A stretch of 64,000 nt of DNA from Gimesia chilikensis (GTDB lineage Bacteria; Planctomycetota; Planctomycetia; Planctomycetales; Planctomycetaceae). Positions 9,576-17,966 of this stretch are shown piece after piece. The stretch spans positions 3,953,748 to 4,017,747 of the forward strand of contig NZ_CP036266.1 of the NCBI RefSeq assembly GCF_007744075.1, written 5' to 3'. The notes below the pieces were generated by a model that saw only the letters and a program-made list of their open reading frames with translations, did not search any database and was not told the DNA's origin. The position numbers were made by a program, and so were the translations under genes. Position 1 is the first letter of the stretch, and each line of letters begins with the position of its first letter.

Positions 9576-10637
9576 TTATTTCAGAGGGACATAGGCATAG
9601 CCGTCTGCCTGCAGATTCACCAGAGACGTGAGTGCGGAGACCGCGACATCCGTGAACACAACCACCTGGTCCGGCTGCCCCCCTTTACCGACGAGTGACT
9701 GACCACAGACGTAGATCTCGACACCGGCTTCATGCAGTTCGTGCAGACAATCCAGGTTCGGATTACGTTTCGTATCGAAGCGTTCTGCATAGGCATCATC
9801 ATTTAAGGCACAGAGCGTGGCGTCGCCATGCAGGACGACCGCGATTTTTGCTGCCGCAGGATCCTTCCCGGCCCCCTCGTAAATATTAACAAAGCGGGCC
9901 ACTTTTTCGATGGAGGGGTTCAGCTTGTCAGCAGGGCCTCCCTTGGTCAGGTCGACACAGATTTTACTCTGATCCCGTGGCTGCTGAGCTGCGCCTGGCA
10001 ACTGCACGACCTTGCCATATTCCTTGATGCGGGGATGATGGTATTCCAGCGGTGCAGGCTCTTTGGCTGACGTAGAGACCGGGTGGTTCTTCATCGCCTC
10101 AGGGAATCCCCGTTTGACGAATTCCGAAACGGTCTTCGCATGTTGTTGAATGAGCTTTACAACGTAGGGGTTCTCTGAAGTCTCAATCACCCGCACACCT
10201 TTGGGTGTGTTTTCGGTAACCATTTTGATCTGCCTGGCATGCTTGAAGAGTTCGGCGAACAGAGGATCCCGCATCCGAATGGGTTGCTGTTTTTCAACCC
10301 GCTCTTTCATCCAGTAGACATGTTCGCGGATTTTCGCGGCCACCTGGGGATCATCGGATTCCGTCAATGTCTTGACGCCATTGGGGAGCAGCTGCACATC
10401 GCGACGAATCTTCTGATGATTCGTTAAGAGGTAACGGAAGTCGGCATGATCCCGGTCATGTGCCTGCGAATGACCATTTCCCTGACCCTGTCCGACTCCC
10501 GCGTGACCTCGTCCGTGTCCCTGCCCCCGCCCGGGACCTTTGCCGCGTCCCGGTCCCCGCTGTGCGAGTGCGGTTCCAGCGATGGCACAGACCAGCAGTA
10601 AGGCAACGAAATTCCGTAGATAGTTAGACTTTTTCAC
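9576..10637 (-). CDS. Exported DsrE-like protein with a Gly/Arg/His-rich N-terminal tract
   Basis: The 353-residue protein starts with GTG at 10637, preceded by GGAAAGGG. A signal peptide (about 1-25) is followed by a low-complexity tract of Gly, Arg, His and Gln (about 26-65), an alpha-helical middle section, and a C-terminal DsrE/DsrF-like domain (about 225-353). The cysteine in YVCGQSLVG is at the place of the sulfur-carrying cysteine of DsrE/TusD proteins. DsrE-like proteins bind or relay sulfane sulfur; the export signal suggests this one works outside the cytoplasm. It lies between the SQR and TsdA-like genes. The His-rich tract could bind metal, which is inference. Confidence 0.75.
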   Translation of the reverse strand: MKKSNYLRNFVALLLVCAIAGTALAQRGPGRGKGPGRGQGHGRGHAGVGQGQGNGHSQAHDRDHADFRYLLTNHQKIRRDVQLLPNGVKTLTESDDPQVAAKIREHVYWMKERVEKQQPIRMRDPLFAELFKHARQIKMVTENTPKGVRVIETSENPYVVKLIQQHAKTVSEFVKRGFPEAMKNHPVSTSAKEPAPLEYHHPRIKEYGKVVQLPGAAQQPRDQSKICVDLTKGGPADKLNPSIEKVARFVNIYEGAGKDPAAAKIAVVLHGDATLCALNDDAYAERFDTKRNPNLDCLHELHEAGVEIYVCGQSLVGKGGQPDQVVVFTDVAVSALTSLVNLQADGYAYVPLK

Positions 10638-10689
10638 TTTGACGCCCTTTCCAGTTTTTCACAGATAATATCGCAGTCCCGTTGTGTGA

Positions 10690-11940
10690 TTACGCCCGTC
10701 CCTTGAGCATGCCTTTCCAATACAGCAAGGGGAGAAAGTACTTTTTCAGAACCCACATGCTCCAGCGTTCCTTCGACTGATCGAAGGGAAAGGTTTCATG
10801 GGGATGTTTATCGTAGTCGAATTCCGCCAGCACGAGTTTGCCATACCCGGTCACCAGCGGACACGATGTATAACCGTCATACTTCGCCGTCAGCGGTTTC
10901 CCGGCAATGGCCGCTTTCAGGTTCTTAACGGCCACCGGTGCTTGTTTGCGAATGGCGGCTGCGGTTTTGGATGTCGGCAGATTACTGCTGTCTCCGAGAG
11001 CAAATACATTCGGGTAACGGACATGCTGCAGCGAGTACTTATCGACATCCACCCAGCCCTTATCGTCAGCGAGGGGGCTCTGAGCAATGAACGCCGGTGG
11101 CCCCATGGGAGGCGTCACGTGAATCATGTCGTACGCAATCGTGGTCTCTGCACCGGTCTCCGTATGCTGAAAGATCGCTTCTTTGGTCTCGGCACTGATG
11201 GCAACCAGTTTCTGATTGAAGCGGGTATCGATGTTTTTGCGTTCGATCACTTTTTCCAGCGTTTTTCGATACTTTTCGACGGCAAAAATCGTACTGCTGC
11301 CCGAAGCGAAGATGATCTGCGTTTTATCGCGTACTCCTGATTTACGGAAATAGTCATCCGCGAGATAACAGATCTTCTGCGGCGCGCCACCACACTTGAT
11401 GCCAGTTTCGGGCTGGGTGAAGATCGCCGTCCCCCCTTTGAAGTCGCGGATATTTTCCCAGGTACTGCCGACCGACTCAAACGAGTAATTGCTGCAGACG
11501 CCTTCTTTACCGAGCGCGTCTTTGAGGCCGGTGATGGCATCCCACTTGATACCGATGCCTGCACTGACCACGAGGAAATCGTATTCGATGGTCTGCCCAT
11601 CGCGGGTTTTCAGGCGGTTCCGTTCCGGTTCGAACGAAACGACGGCATCTTTAATCCATTTCGCTTTGGGGGGAATCACGGAGGCTTCGGAGCGTCGCGT
11701 GTTTTCCTTGCGAAAGGCTCCGCCTCCCACCAGGGTCCAGGCCGGCTGGTAATAGTGATTCTCCGACGGGTCAATAATGGCCACGTCATAATCACTCAAC
11801 CAGCCTTTGGTCAGTTTCGCGGCAACCGTAATGCCCGCACTGCCGCCGCCGACAATCACAACCTGGTGATGCACGACTTTCTCGGAAGGTGGCTGCACCT
11901 GTGCCTGATTCTGTGTTTCTGCAATCACATCGGAAATCAT
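10690..11940 (-). CDS. sqr: Sulfide:quinone oxidoreductase, type II (mitochondrial SQOR-like)
   Basis: The chosen start, ATG 11940, has GGGAG about ten bases upstream and gives 416 residues; the frame stays open further upstream but overlaps the preceding small gene. The N-terminal FAD fold is clear (VVIVGGGSAGITVA, residues 27-40). Two redox cysteines are in the contexts typical of human SQOR: KCGGAPQK (Cys183) and YTSCPLVTGYGK (Cys360). LGDSSNLPTSKTAAAIRKQ is the second FAD-binding segment. The enzyme oxidises sulfide to sulfane sulfur on a thiol and reduces quinone at the membrane; the C-terminal KKYFLPLLYWKGMLKG is the expected membrane-binding amphipathic end. With the adjacent dioxygenase it forms a complete sulfide-to-sulfite module. 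Confidence 0.92.
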   Translation of the reverse strand: MISDVIAETQNQAQVQPPSEKVVHHQVVIVGGGSAGITVAAKLTKGWLSDYDVAIIDPSENHYYQPAWTLVGGGAFRKENTRRSEASVIPPKAKWIKDAVVSFEPERNRLKTRDGQTIEYDFLVVSAGIGIKWDAITGLKDALGKEGVCSNYSFESVGSTWENIRDFKGGTAIFTQPETGIKCGGAPQKICYLADDYFRKSGVRDKTQIIFASGSSTIFAVEKYRKTLEKVIERKNIDTRFNQKLVAISAETKEAIFQHTETGAETTIAYDMIHVTPPMGPPAFIAQSPLADDKGWVDVDKYSLQHVRYPNVFALGDSSNLPTSKTAAAIRKQAPVAVKNLKAAIAGKPLTAKYDGYTSCPLVTGYGKLVLAEFDYDKHPHETFPFDQSKERWSMWVLKKYFLPLLYWKGMLKGRA

Positions 11941-11944
11941 ATGC

Positions 11945-12148
11945 TTATTCTCCCTGTTCTGGATGTCGGGATACCGCTTGTGGATCTCGACGGTCACTGG
12001 TATCGGTTTTTACTGGCTGAGGACAAGGCTGGGGGTTCAGTCCACACAGCCCACTCAGACAGGTCTGCATTCCCAGTCGGGGCAGGATCCAGAGATTCAA
12101 GATGAACCAGAGGGACAGCACCGCGAGTAAAACGACGAGGTCAGTCAT
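11945..12148 (-). CDS. Small membrane protein of the sulfide-oxidation operon
   Basis: The 67-residue protein starts at ATG 12148, with GGAG upstream and an ATGA overlap with the stop of the dioxygenase gene, so it is translationally coupled. One hydrophobic helix (about 3-24) is followed by a short segment with three cysteines in CLSGLCGLNPQPCPQP and a polar tail. I do not recognise a characterised family. Its fixed place between the dioxygenase-rhodanese and SQR genes suggests a role in anchoring or in persulfide handling, which is inference. The next gene starts 5 bases after its stop. Confidence 0.7.
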   Translation of the reverse strand: MTDLVVLLAVLSLWFILNLWILPRLGMQTCLSGLCGLNPQPCPQPVKTDTSDRRDPQAVSRHPEQGE

Positions 12149-13608
12149 GATTTTTTCTCCAGTGAACAGGCTGCAGCGGAACTTGTAGAACAACTGATGG
12201 GACCGGAGTTGCCGGTAGTGGGCAGTCCCGCGGTTTCCCATGCCTGGTAGCCACCAGCCAGGTTGGTAACGTCAATACCAGCCGCCTGCAATAGACTGGC
12301 CGCAATTGCAGAGCGAGCCCCACTACGGCATTGCACGACCACTGGCTGATGGCATTCCAGGGTAGAAATCATGTCAGGAAAATGTCCGAGGAAACGGTGT
12401 TCGGCCTGGGGAACATGTCCCTGGCTCCATTCCGAATCGGCACGAACATCAAACAGCGTTACAGCACCAGACTCGATTTGTGACGCCAGTTCGGCCGGTG
12501 TTTTCACGGGATAGTGTTCCGTCGCCCGACCGGACTGGATCTCTCCGCTCCGTTCGAACCAGCCTGAGACCCGATCGATGCCGATCTTGTGTAATACGCG
12601 ATAGGCTTCCGGCAGGTCGGCAGCGTCTGCGATCAGGTAGACCGGCTGATCGTAGTCGACGAGCCAGCCCGCCCAGGCTGCCAGCATCGACAGCGGAATA
12701 TTGATTGTGCCGGGTACATGAGCTGTCGCGAATTCATTGGAAGGAGACAGGTCGATCACCGTGGCAGAGGAACTGACCAGCGACTCCTGTAATGCCGGGA
12801 GCGGTTTGGGCAGTGTGACCTTGCCCAGCACCAGCGGTCCTTCTTTATTAACGCGTTTCATCACCGCAAAGTAGCGGGGGGCTTCGGGCTGATCGGACAG
12901 GATGTAGTTCACGAATTCGGTTTCGTCTGCATACTGCAGCGCCGGATTGAATCGTTTTTCATAACCTACGGTGGAGGACGGAATCGCTCCGAGTCCCTTT
13001 CCGCAGGCACTACCCGCACCATGGGCCGGCCAGACCTGCAGATAGTCGGGTAACTCTTTGAAACGCTGGGCCGAGTGATAGAGCTGCCGCGCACCGACTT
13101 CGGCACTTCCCTGAACGCCGGCAGCAGCTTCCAGCAGGTCCGGGCGTCCAATCGAACCGACGAACACGAAATCGCCCGTGAAGATTCCCATCGGCTCATT
13201 GGCACCGCCGCCCTGATCGGTTAACAGGAAGGAGATACTTTCCGGTGTATGACCGGGAGTGTGCAGGACGTCAAAACGAATATTCCCGACCTGGAAAGTA
13301 TCTCCTTCTTTCAACAACTGTGCCTCGTACTGATCCGCAAATTCGTACTTCCATTCCGCAGGACCTGCATCAGAAACGTACAACTTCGCTCCCACGCGTT
13401 CTGCCAGTTCCCGCACACCGGATACGTAATCGGCGTGGATATGGGTTTCAGCCACTCCGGTGAGTTTGACACCTTCACGCTGTGCCATCTCGAGGTATTG
13501 TTCGATGTCACGTCCCGGATCTACCACGACTGCCTCTTTGGTTTTCTGACAGCCCACCAGGTACGATGCATGGGCCAGTTTCTGATCGTAAAAGTATTTC
13601 AATAACAT
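12145..13608 (-). CDS. Persulfide dioxygenase (ETHE1-like MBL fold) fused to two rhodanese domains
   Basis: The 487-residue protein starts at ATG 13608, overlapping the upstream stop as TGATG with GGGAGATGAG before it. Residues 1-240 are a metallo-beta-lactamase fold: THIHAD (His56, His58, Asp60), HTPGHT and FTGDFVFVG are metal-site motifs typical of glutathione-persulfide dioxygenases. A first rhodanese domain (about 260-350) has no catalytic cysteine and is probably degenerate. The second (about 360-465) has the active loop CRSGARS with Cys427. The tail contains extra cysteines. Predicted reaction: oxidation of a low-molecular-weight persulfide to sulfite, with rhodanese transfer of sulfane sulfur, so it consumes the product of the adjacent SQR. 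Confidence 0.9.
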   Translation of the reverse strand: MLLKYFYDQKLAHASYLVGCQKTKEAVVVDPGRDIEQYLEMAQREGVKLTGVAETHIHADYVSGVRELAERVGAKLYVSDAGPAEWKYEFADQYEAQLLKEGDTFQVGNIRFDVLHTPGHTPESISFLLTDQGGGANEPMGIFTGDFVFVGSIGRPDLLEAAAGVQGSAEVGARQLYHSAQRFKELPDYLQVWPAHGAGSACGKGLGAIPSSTVGYEKRFNPALQYADETEFVNYILSDQPEAPRYFAVMKRVNKEGPLVLGKVTLPKPLPALQESLVSSSATVIDLSPSNEFATAHVPGTINIPLSMLAAWAGWLVDYDQPVYLIADAADLPEAYRVLHKIGIDRVSGWFERSGEIQSGRATEHYPVKTPAELASQIESGAVTLFDVRADSEWSQGHVPQAEHRFLGHFPDMISTLECHQPVVVQCRSGARSAIAASLLQAAGIDVTNLAGGYQAWETAGLPTTGNSGPISCSTSSAAACSLEKKS

Positions 13609-14489
13609 CACTCATCTCCCTGATGCTGAAAGGTGGAATTTTTGTGGTGAGAAGGCAGCAGCACATAGTTGTTGCCAGTTGTCATGCGCGCCTGCCGAGC
13701 GGCTGCAGGTACCAGTTTGCTGCCCTCATGGACGATGACGAACCCGCCGAGCAGAATCAGAAATCCTGCAAAGACGGTCTTCAAGACATGTTGATTCAGG
13801 TGGGCATTTAATTTGTGCCCCACGACACTGCCGACGATCCCGATCAAGGTGAAGACGAGAATTGTCTGCCAGTTGACGGACATCTGGTGTGAGACCAGAA
13901 AGTGTTCGTATTTGACGAAGCCGACAGTGGCGTTAATTACGATAATGACCAGGCTCGTACCGATCGCTTTTCGCATGGGCAGTTTGCCCAGAATGACCAG
14001 GGCCGGAACGATCAGGAAGCCGCCTCCCACTCCTACGAAGCCGGTCAGCAATCCGACGCCGATTCCTTCCGTCGCCATTTTCCAGCGGGGTGACTGCTGC
14101 GCGGAGGGCTCAAGAGATTCGTGGGCGCCTTCCGGTCCGCGCGCTCTGCGGAACATCACGAAGGCGGCAGCCAGCAGGATGGTGCCAAAGACTACCAGCT
14201 GCAACGCCTCCGTGGCCAGACCTCCCAGCCAGGCCCCTGCCAGTGTTCCCAGCATGCCGGGAAGTCCGAAGAAAACCACACTGCGCCAGTCGATTAATTT
14301 CGAACTGGCATAAGGGATTGCAGCGGCGATGGAGATCATCCCCACGATCGCCATGGATTCGGCAATGGATTCCTTGGTGCCATGTCCTACGAGATAGACT
14401 AAAATGGGCACCGTAATCGCCGACCCGCCCGAACCGAGCAGCCCCAGAGTCAGGCCAATCAGCAGTGAACCAATCAGAATGTATGCCAT
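13608..14489 (-). CDS. TauE/SafE family sulfite/organosulfonate exporter
   Basis: Started at ATG 14489, which has GGGAG nine bases upstream, the protein has 293 residues; a longer open frame to 14594 starts with a polar sequence that does not fit the family. About eight hydrophobic helices are visible, with the two repeated family motifs LGLLGSGGSAITVPILVY (near the N-terminus) and GFVGVGGGFLIVPALV (centre). These transporters move sulfite, sulfonates or related anions across the inner membrane. As first gene of the operon containing SQR and persulfide dioxygenase, export of the sulfite product is the natural role. It overlaps the dioxygenase start by one base. Confidence 0.88.
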   Translation of the reverse strand: MAYILIGSLLIGLTLGLLGSGGSAITVPILVYLVGHGTKESIAESMAIVGMISIAAAIPYASSKLIDWRSVVFFGLPGMLGTLAGAWLGGLATEALQLVVFGTILLAAAFVMFRRARGPEGAHESLEPSAQQSPRWKMATEGIGVGLLTGFVGVGGGFLIVPALVILGKLPMRKAIGTSLVIIVINATVGFVKYEHFLVSHQMSVNWQTILVFTLIGIVGSVVGHKLNAHLNQHVLKTVFAGFLILLGGFVIVHEGSKLVPAAARQARMTTGNNYVLLPSHHKNSTFQHQGDE

Positions 14490-14969
14490 GATGCTCTCCC
14501 AGCAGATTCCATGCAGACTGGCCTGCGGGAGATTCATTCCCTGATTCAAACAGCGGCCAGTCCGATGAATCACATACGCATTATATCGGTACATCGCGAC
14601 ATATCAATATAGTTATTCTGGAATAGCGATATTTAGCGAGGTAATATTTCCTGGGCTAACGGATTATTCAGCCGATCGAGGTGGGAAAGACTTTTACTGT
14701 TGGACGTGTTGCGGAAGCAGAGCATCCTAAAGCACTAATAAATAAACACTTATAAATCATGAACCCATTTCCGTTTCGTATCGTCGCAGGATATCTCTCG
14801 TGCAAGACTGCCAGATAAGCCCGACTTCAACAGACATATAGGACGAACTGGACACTTACCGAGGTCTCTTTCTTGAGAGAAACTGTTGGAACGATTCGAG
14901 CAGCATGGTATAGTGGAGCTTTCCTTCCTGCTGACCTAAGTCGTTTCACCACAACAAGACAGGTATTCC
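14490..14969. other. Divergent control region between the sulfur operon and the PSCyt operon
   Basis: These 480 bases hold no gene. They contain a near-perfect palindrome at 14606-14633 and, closer to the PSCyt gene, a TATAGT at about 14909 that could be a -10 element. A CAGGT lies a few bases before the ATG at 14970. Nothing else stands out. Confidence 0.5.
14606..14633. promoter_or_regulatory. 28-bp palindrome, candidate operator of the sulfur-oxidation operon
   Basis: The left arm AATATAGTTATTC and the reverse complement of the right arm, AATATCGCTATTC, match at 11 of 13 positions with a 2-base centre. It lies 117 bases before the TauE/SafE start. AT-rich palindromes of this size are typical for winged-helix repressors such as the persulfide-sensing ArsR-family proteins BigR and SqrR, which control SQR/dioxygenase operons elsewhere. 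No such regulator gene is in the window. Confidence 0.55.
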
Positions 14970-17966
14970 ATGGCACTCCGACGGTCCCCCCTGCTCTTTC
15001 TACTGTTCTGGCTGAGTCTCGTCTCGACCGATCTGGCTGCGAAGGACCGTCCCCTCGACTTCAAAACCGACATCGCCCCGCTGTTCGCCGACCACTGTGT
15101 CCGCTGCCATTCACCTGATAATACCAAAGGGGGCGTATCGCTGGCCGGCGTTCAGGATCTGCTGGACAACGGCTATCTGACTCCCGGAAAGCCGGACGAG
15201 AGCTATCTGCTGGAACTGGTTACCTCCCAGGAGGGGAAGCCGCCGACCATGCCTCAGGAAGCGTCCCCACTGTCGGACGAACAGGTCGCGCTGCTCACCC
15301 GCTGGATTCGCGAAGGCGCGGTCTGGCCCAAAGATGTGGTGGTGAAGCAGAAGTCCAAGGCCGATACCAGCTGGTGGTCGCTACAGCCTTTGAAAGAAGA
15401 TTTTGCCGCAATCAAACCGGCTTCTGCTGAACAGGGACTGACCATCGATGATTTCATCCGTCAGAAACTGGCTAAAGAACAGCTGTCATTGAGTCCCGCT
15501 GCGGATCGTCGCACGCTGATCCGCCGTCTGGCCTTTGACCTGCATGGGCTCCCCCCGGATCCGGCCGCTGTGGAAGCGTTTGTGAATGATCCCGATCCAC
15601 GGGCCTACGAAAAGCTGGTTGACCACATGCTGGCTTCGCCCCGGTACGGGGAACGCATGGCACAGCACTGGCTCGACCTGGCACATTATGCGGACACGCA
15701 TGGCTTTGAGCGGGATAAACGCCGCGACAATGCCTGGCGTTACCGGGACTATGTGATAGCAGCCTTCAATGCGGACAAACCGTATGCCCGTTTTCTGCAG
15801 GAACAGATCGCCGGCGATGTTCTCTGGCCGGATGACGAACAGGCCACCATCGCCACCGGTTTCCTGGCTGCGGGGCCATGGGACTTTGTGGGGCAGGTTG
15901 AAACCAAAAGCGATGTCCTGCGTCGCTCCGCCCGTTCGCTGGACCTGGATGATATGGCGACGCAGGTCATGACGGCCTGCATGGGAATCACCATTAACTG
16001 TGCCCGCTGTCACGATCACAAGCTGGATCCAATCACACAGAAAGAGTATTACCAATTGCGGGCGGTCTTCGCGGGTGTCAAACGAGCCGAACGCGTTGTC
16101 AGCCAATCCGCCATCAAGGAATATGAAAGCAGAAAACAGGAGCTGACGGCTCAGCTCAACGAGATTGACTATCGGATCAGCAAACTGGAAGGGACCGGCC
16201 TGGATCTGGCGGACATCGTTGGTGGAGGCAACGGTCTGGGAACCGGTGCCTTTCGCCAGGGGATCGACGCCCGCACCGCAAAAGTCCAGACCCGCGACTT
16301 CGGCGCCCTGGGTAATGTGCAGACCAACCGGTTTGTCACGTCAGCGTTCGATTTCGTCGACGGCGTCTTCATCCCGGACGGGCAGGCGGGCAACGCGAAT
16401 ATTATAGTGAGCTCTACCGGTACGACGATCACGGGGCTCCCCCAGACCTCGGGCAAAGCCTGGGACATGATCCGTAACGGCCCGGTCGCCAGCCAGCATT
16501 CTCCCGAACTGGATGGTATCGACTTTACCGCAGCGGGCCACAGCCTGCTGGGCCTGCATGCGAATTCCGGGATCACGTTTGACCTGCAGAAAATCCGTCA
16601 GTCCACGCAACTGGCTGAGCTGAAATTTACAACGAAACTGGGTTACTTTGGTGCCAGCGGTCCATTTCAGGCGGATGTGCGGGTTTTTGTCGATGGTGAA
16701 GAAGTCGCGAAGTATACGCAACTCAAACGGGAAGCGGGCCTGCAGTCGCTTGACATCGACCTGCCCGCTTCAGCTCGTTTCCTGACACTGATCGCAACCG
16801 ATGGCGGTAACGGCTACAGCCATGACCAGGTCGGTTTTGGCGATCCCCGTCTGGTCTCAGCGGTGGCTCGCAAAATGGATCCGTCCGAGAAACAGGAACT
16901 GGCACAACTGAATGATCAGCGGAAGCAGGTGGCATCCCGGTTGAAGTCACTGGGTTCTCCGCCCCGTTTCTATGGCGTCGTCAAGAATCAGAAAATGCCG
17001 GAAGTGCATCTGCTGGTGCGTGGCAATCCTGAAGCACCTGCTGAAGAAGTACTGGCTCCTGCTGCCCTCGCTTCACTACAGATGCTGGAGCCTGAACTGG
17101 GATCAACCAAGAGCAGTCAAGGCGAACGTCGTGCAGCACTGGCGGAGTGGATTACGCATCCGGACAATCCACTGACTAAGCGGGTGATCGTGAATCGACT
17201 CTGGCTCTGGCACTTTGGTCAGGGCATTGTGAAAACGCCGAGTGACTTCGGTTATGGAGGGGGACGGCCTTCTCATCCGGAACTGCTCGACTGGCTGGCA
17301 GGCGAACTGCAGCGACAGAACGGTTCATTAAAAGCGATGCAACGACTGATTCTGTTGAGCGATACCTATCGACAGCAGTCGCGGGCGGAAGCCGATCAGC
17401 GTGGCTACAAAGTGGATGCAGACAACCGTCTGCTCTGGCACCAGAATCCGCGACGCAGAGAAGCCGAAGCGATTCGCGATGCGGTACTGTTTGTGAGTGG
17501 TAAACTGAATCCGCAACGGGGCGGCCCCGGATTTGAAGATTTTCAATACCAGGATGCATACGCGCCGATCTACACGTATGTGACTGCGGATAAACCTGAA
17601 TTGTGGAGACGTAGCATCTACCGTTATCGCGTGCGGACCACTCCCAACCGGTTTCTGACCACTCTCGACTGCCCCGATCCGGCGAACCTCACGGCCCGCA
17701 GATTGACAACGACCACGCCGCTGCAGTCACTGGCGTTGTATAACAATGATTTCATGTTAAGACAGGCCCGCTATTTCGCCGAACGGATCAACGAGGAAGC
17801 GGGTTCCCAAACCGACGATCAGGTTCAACGGGCCTTCCAGCTGGCACTGGGGCGAAAGCCGACCACGCAGGAAGCCACGCTGGCCAGTGAGTTCGTTACC
17901 CAACAGGACCTGTTTGCCCTTTGTCGCTCCCTCTTGAATTCGAATGAGTTTGTCTATGTCGATTAA
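14970..17966 (+). CDS. PSCyt1-DUF1549-NPCBM-DUF1553 cytochrome (planctomycete multidomain c-type cytochrome)
   Basis: The 998-residue exported protein has a signal peptide (1-24), a planctomycete cytochrome C domain with CVRCH (Cys43, Cys46, His47), a DUF1549 region (about 155-360) with a second CARCH, then an inserted beta-domain (about 440-627) and DUF1553 (about 690-990). The insert has the NPCBM pattern (SLLGLHANSGITFDL, then LTLIATDGGNGYSHDQVGFGDPRLV), a fold found next to glycoside hydrolase modules. These proteins are abundant in planctomycetes and always near DUF1501 partners; biochemical function is unsettled, though redox chemistry on carbohydrate substrates is suspected. The carbohydrate-binding-like insert supports that idea here. 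The downstream DUF1501 start lies inside its last codons. Confidence 0.92.
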   Translation: MALRRSPLLFLLFWLSLVSTDLAAKDRPLDFKTDIAPLFADHCVRCHSPDNTKGGVSLAGVQDLLDNGYLTPGKPDESYLLELVTSQEGKPPTMPQEASPLSDEQVALLTRWIREGAVWPKDVVVKQKSKADTSWWSLQPLKEDFAAIKPASAEQGLTIDDFIRQKLAKEQLSLSPAADRRTLIRRLAFDLHGLPPDPAAVEAFVNDPDPRAYEKLVDHMLASPRYGERMAQHWLDLAHYADTHGFERDKRRDNAWRYRDYVIAAFNADKPYARFLQEQIAGDVLWPDDEQATIATGFLAAGPWDFVGQVETKSDVLRRSARSLDLDDMATQVMTACMGITINCARCHDHKLDPITQKEYYQLRAVFAGVKRAERVVSQSAIKEYESRKQELTAQLNEIDYRISKLEGTGLDLADIVGGGNGLGTGAFRQGIDARTAKVQTRDFGALGNVQTNRFVTSAFDFVDGVFIPDGQAGNANIIVSSTGTTITGLPQTSGKAWDMIRNGPVASQHSPELDGIDFTAAGHSLLGLHANSGITFDLQKIRQSTQLAELKFTTKLGYFGASGPFQADVRVFVDGEEVAKYTQLKREAGLQSLDIDLPASARFLTLIATDGGNGYSHDQVGFGDPRLVSAVARKMDPSEKQELAQLNDQRKQVASRLKSLGSPPRFYGVVKNQKMPEVHLLVRGNPEAPAEEVLAPAALASLQMLEPELGSTKSSQGERRAALAEWITHPDNPLTKRVIVNRLWLWHFGQGIVKTPSDFGYGGGRPSHPELLDWLAGELQRQNGSLKAMQRLILLSDTYRQQSRAEADQRGYKVDADNRLLWHQNPRRREAEAIRDAVLFVSGKLNPQRGGPGFEDFQYQDAYAPIYTYVTADKPELWRRSIYRYRVRTTPNRFLTTLDCPDPANLTARRLTTTTPLQSLALYNNDFMLRQARYFAERINEEAGSQTDDQVQRAFQLALGRKPTTQEATLASEFVTQQDLFALCRSLLNSNEFVYVD

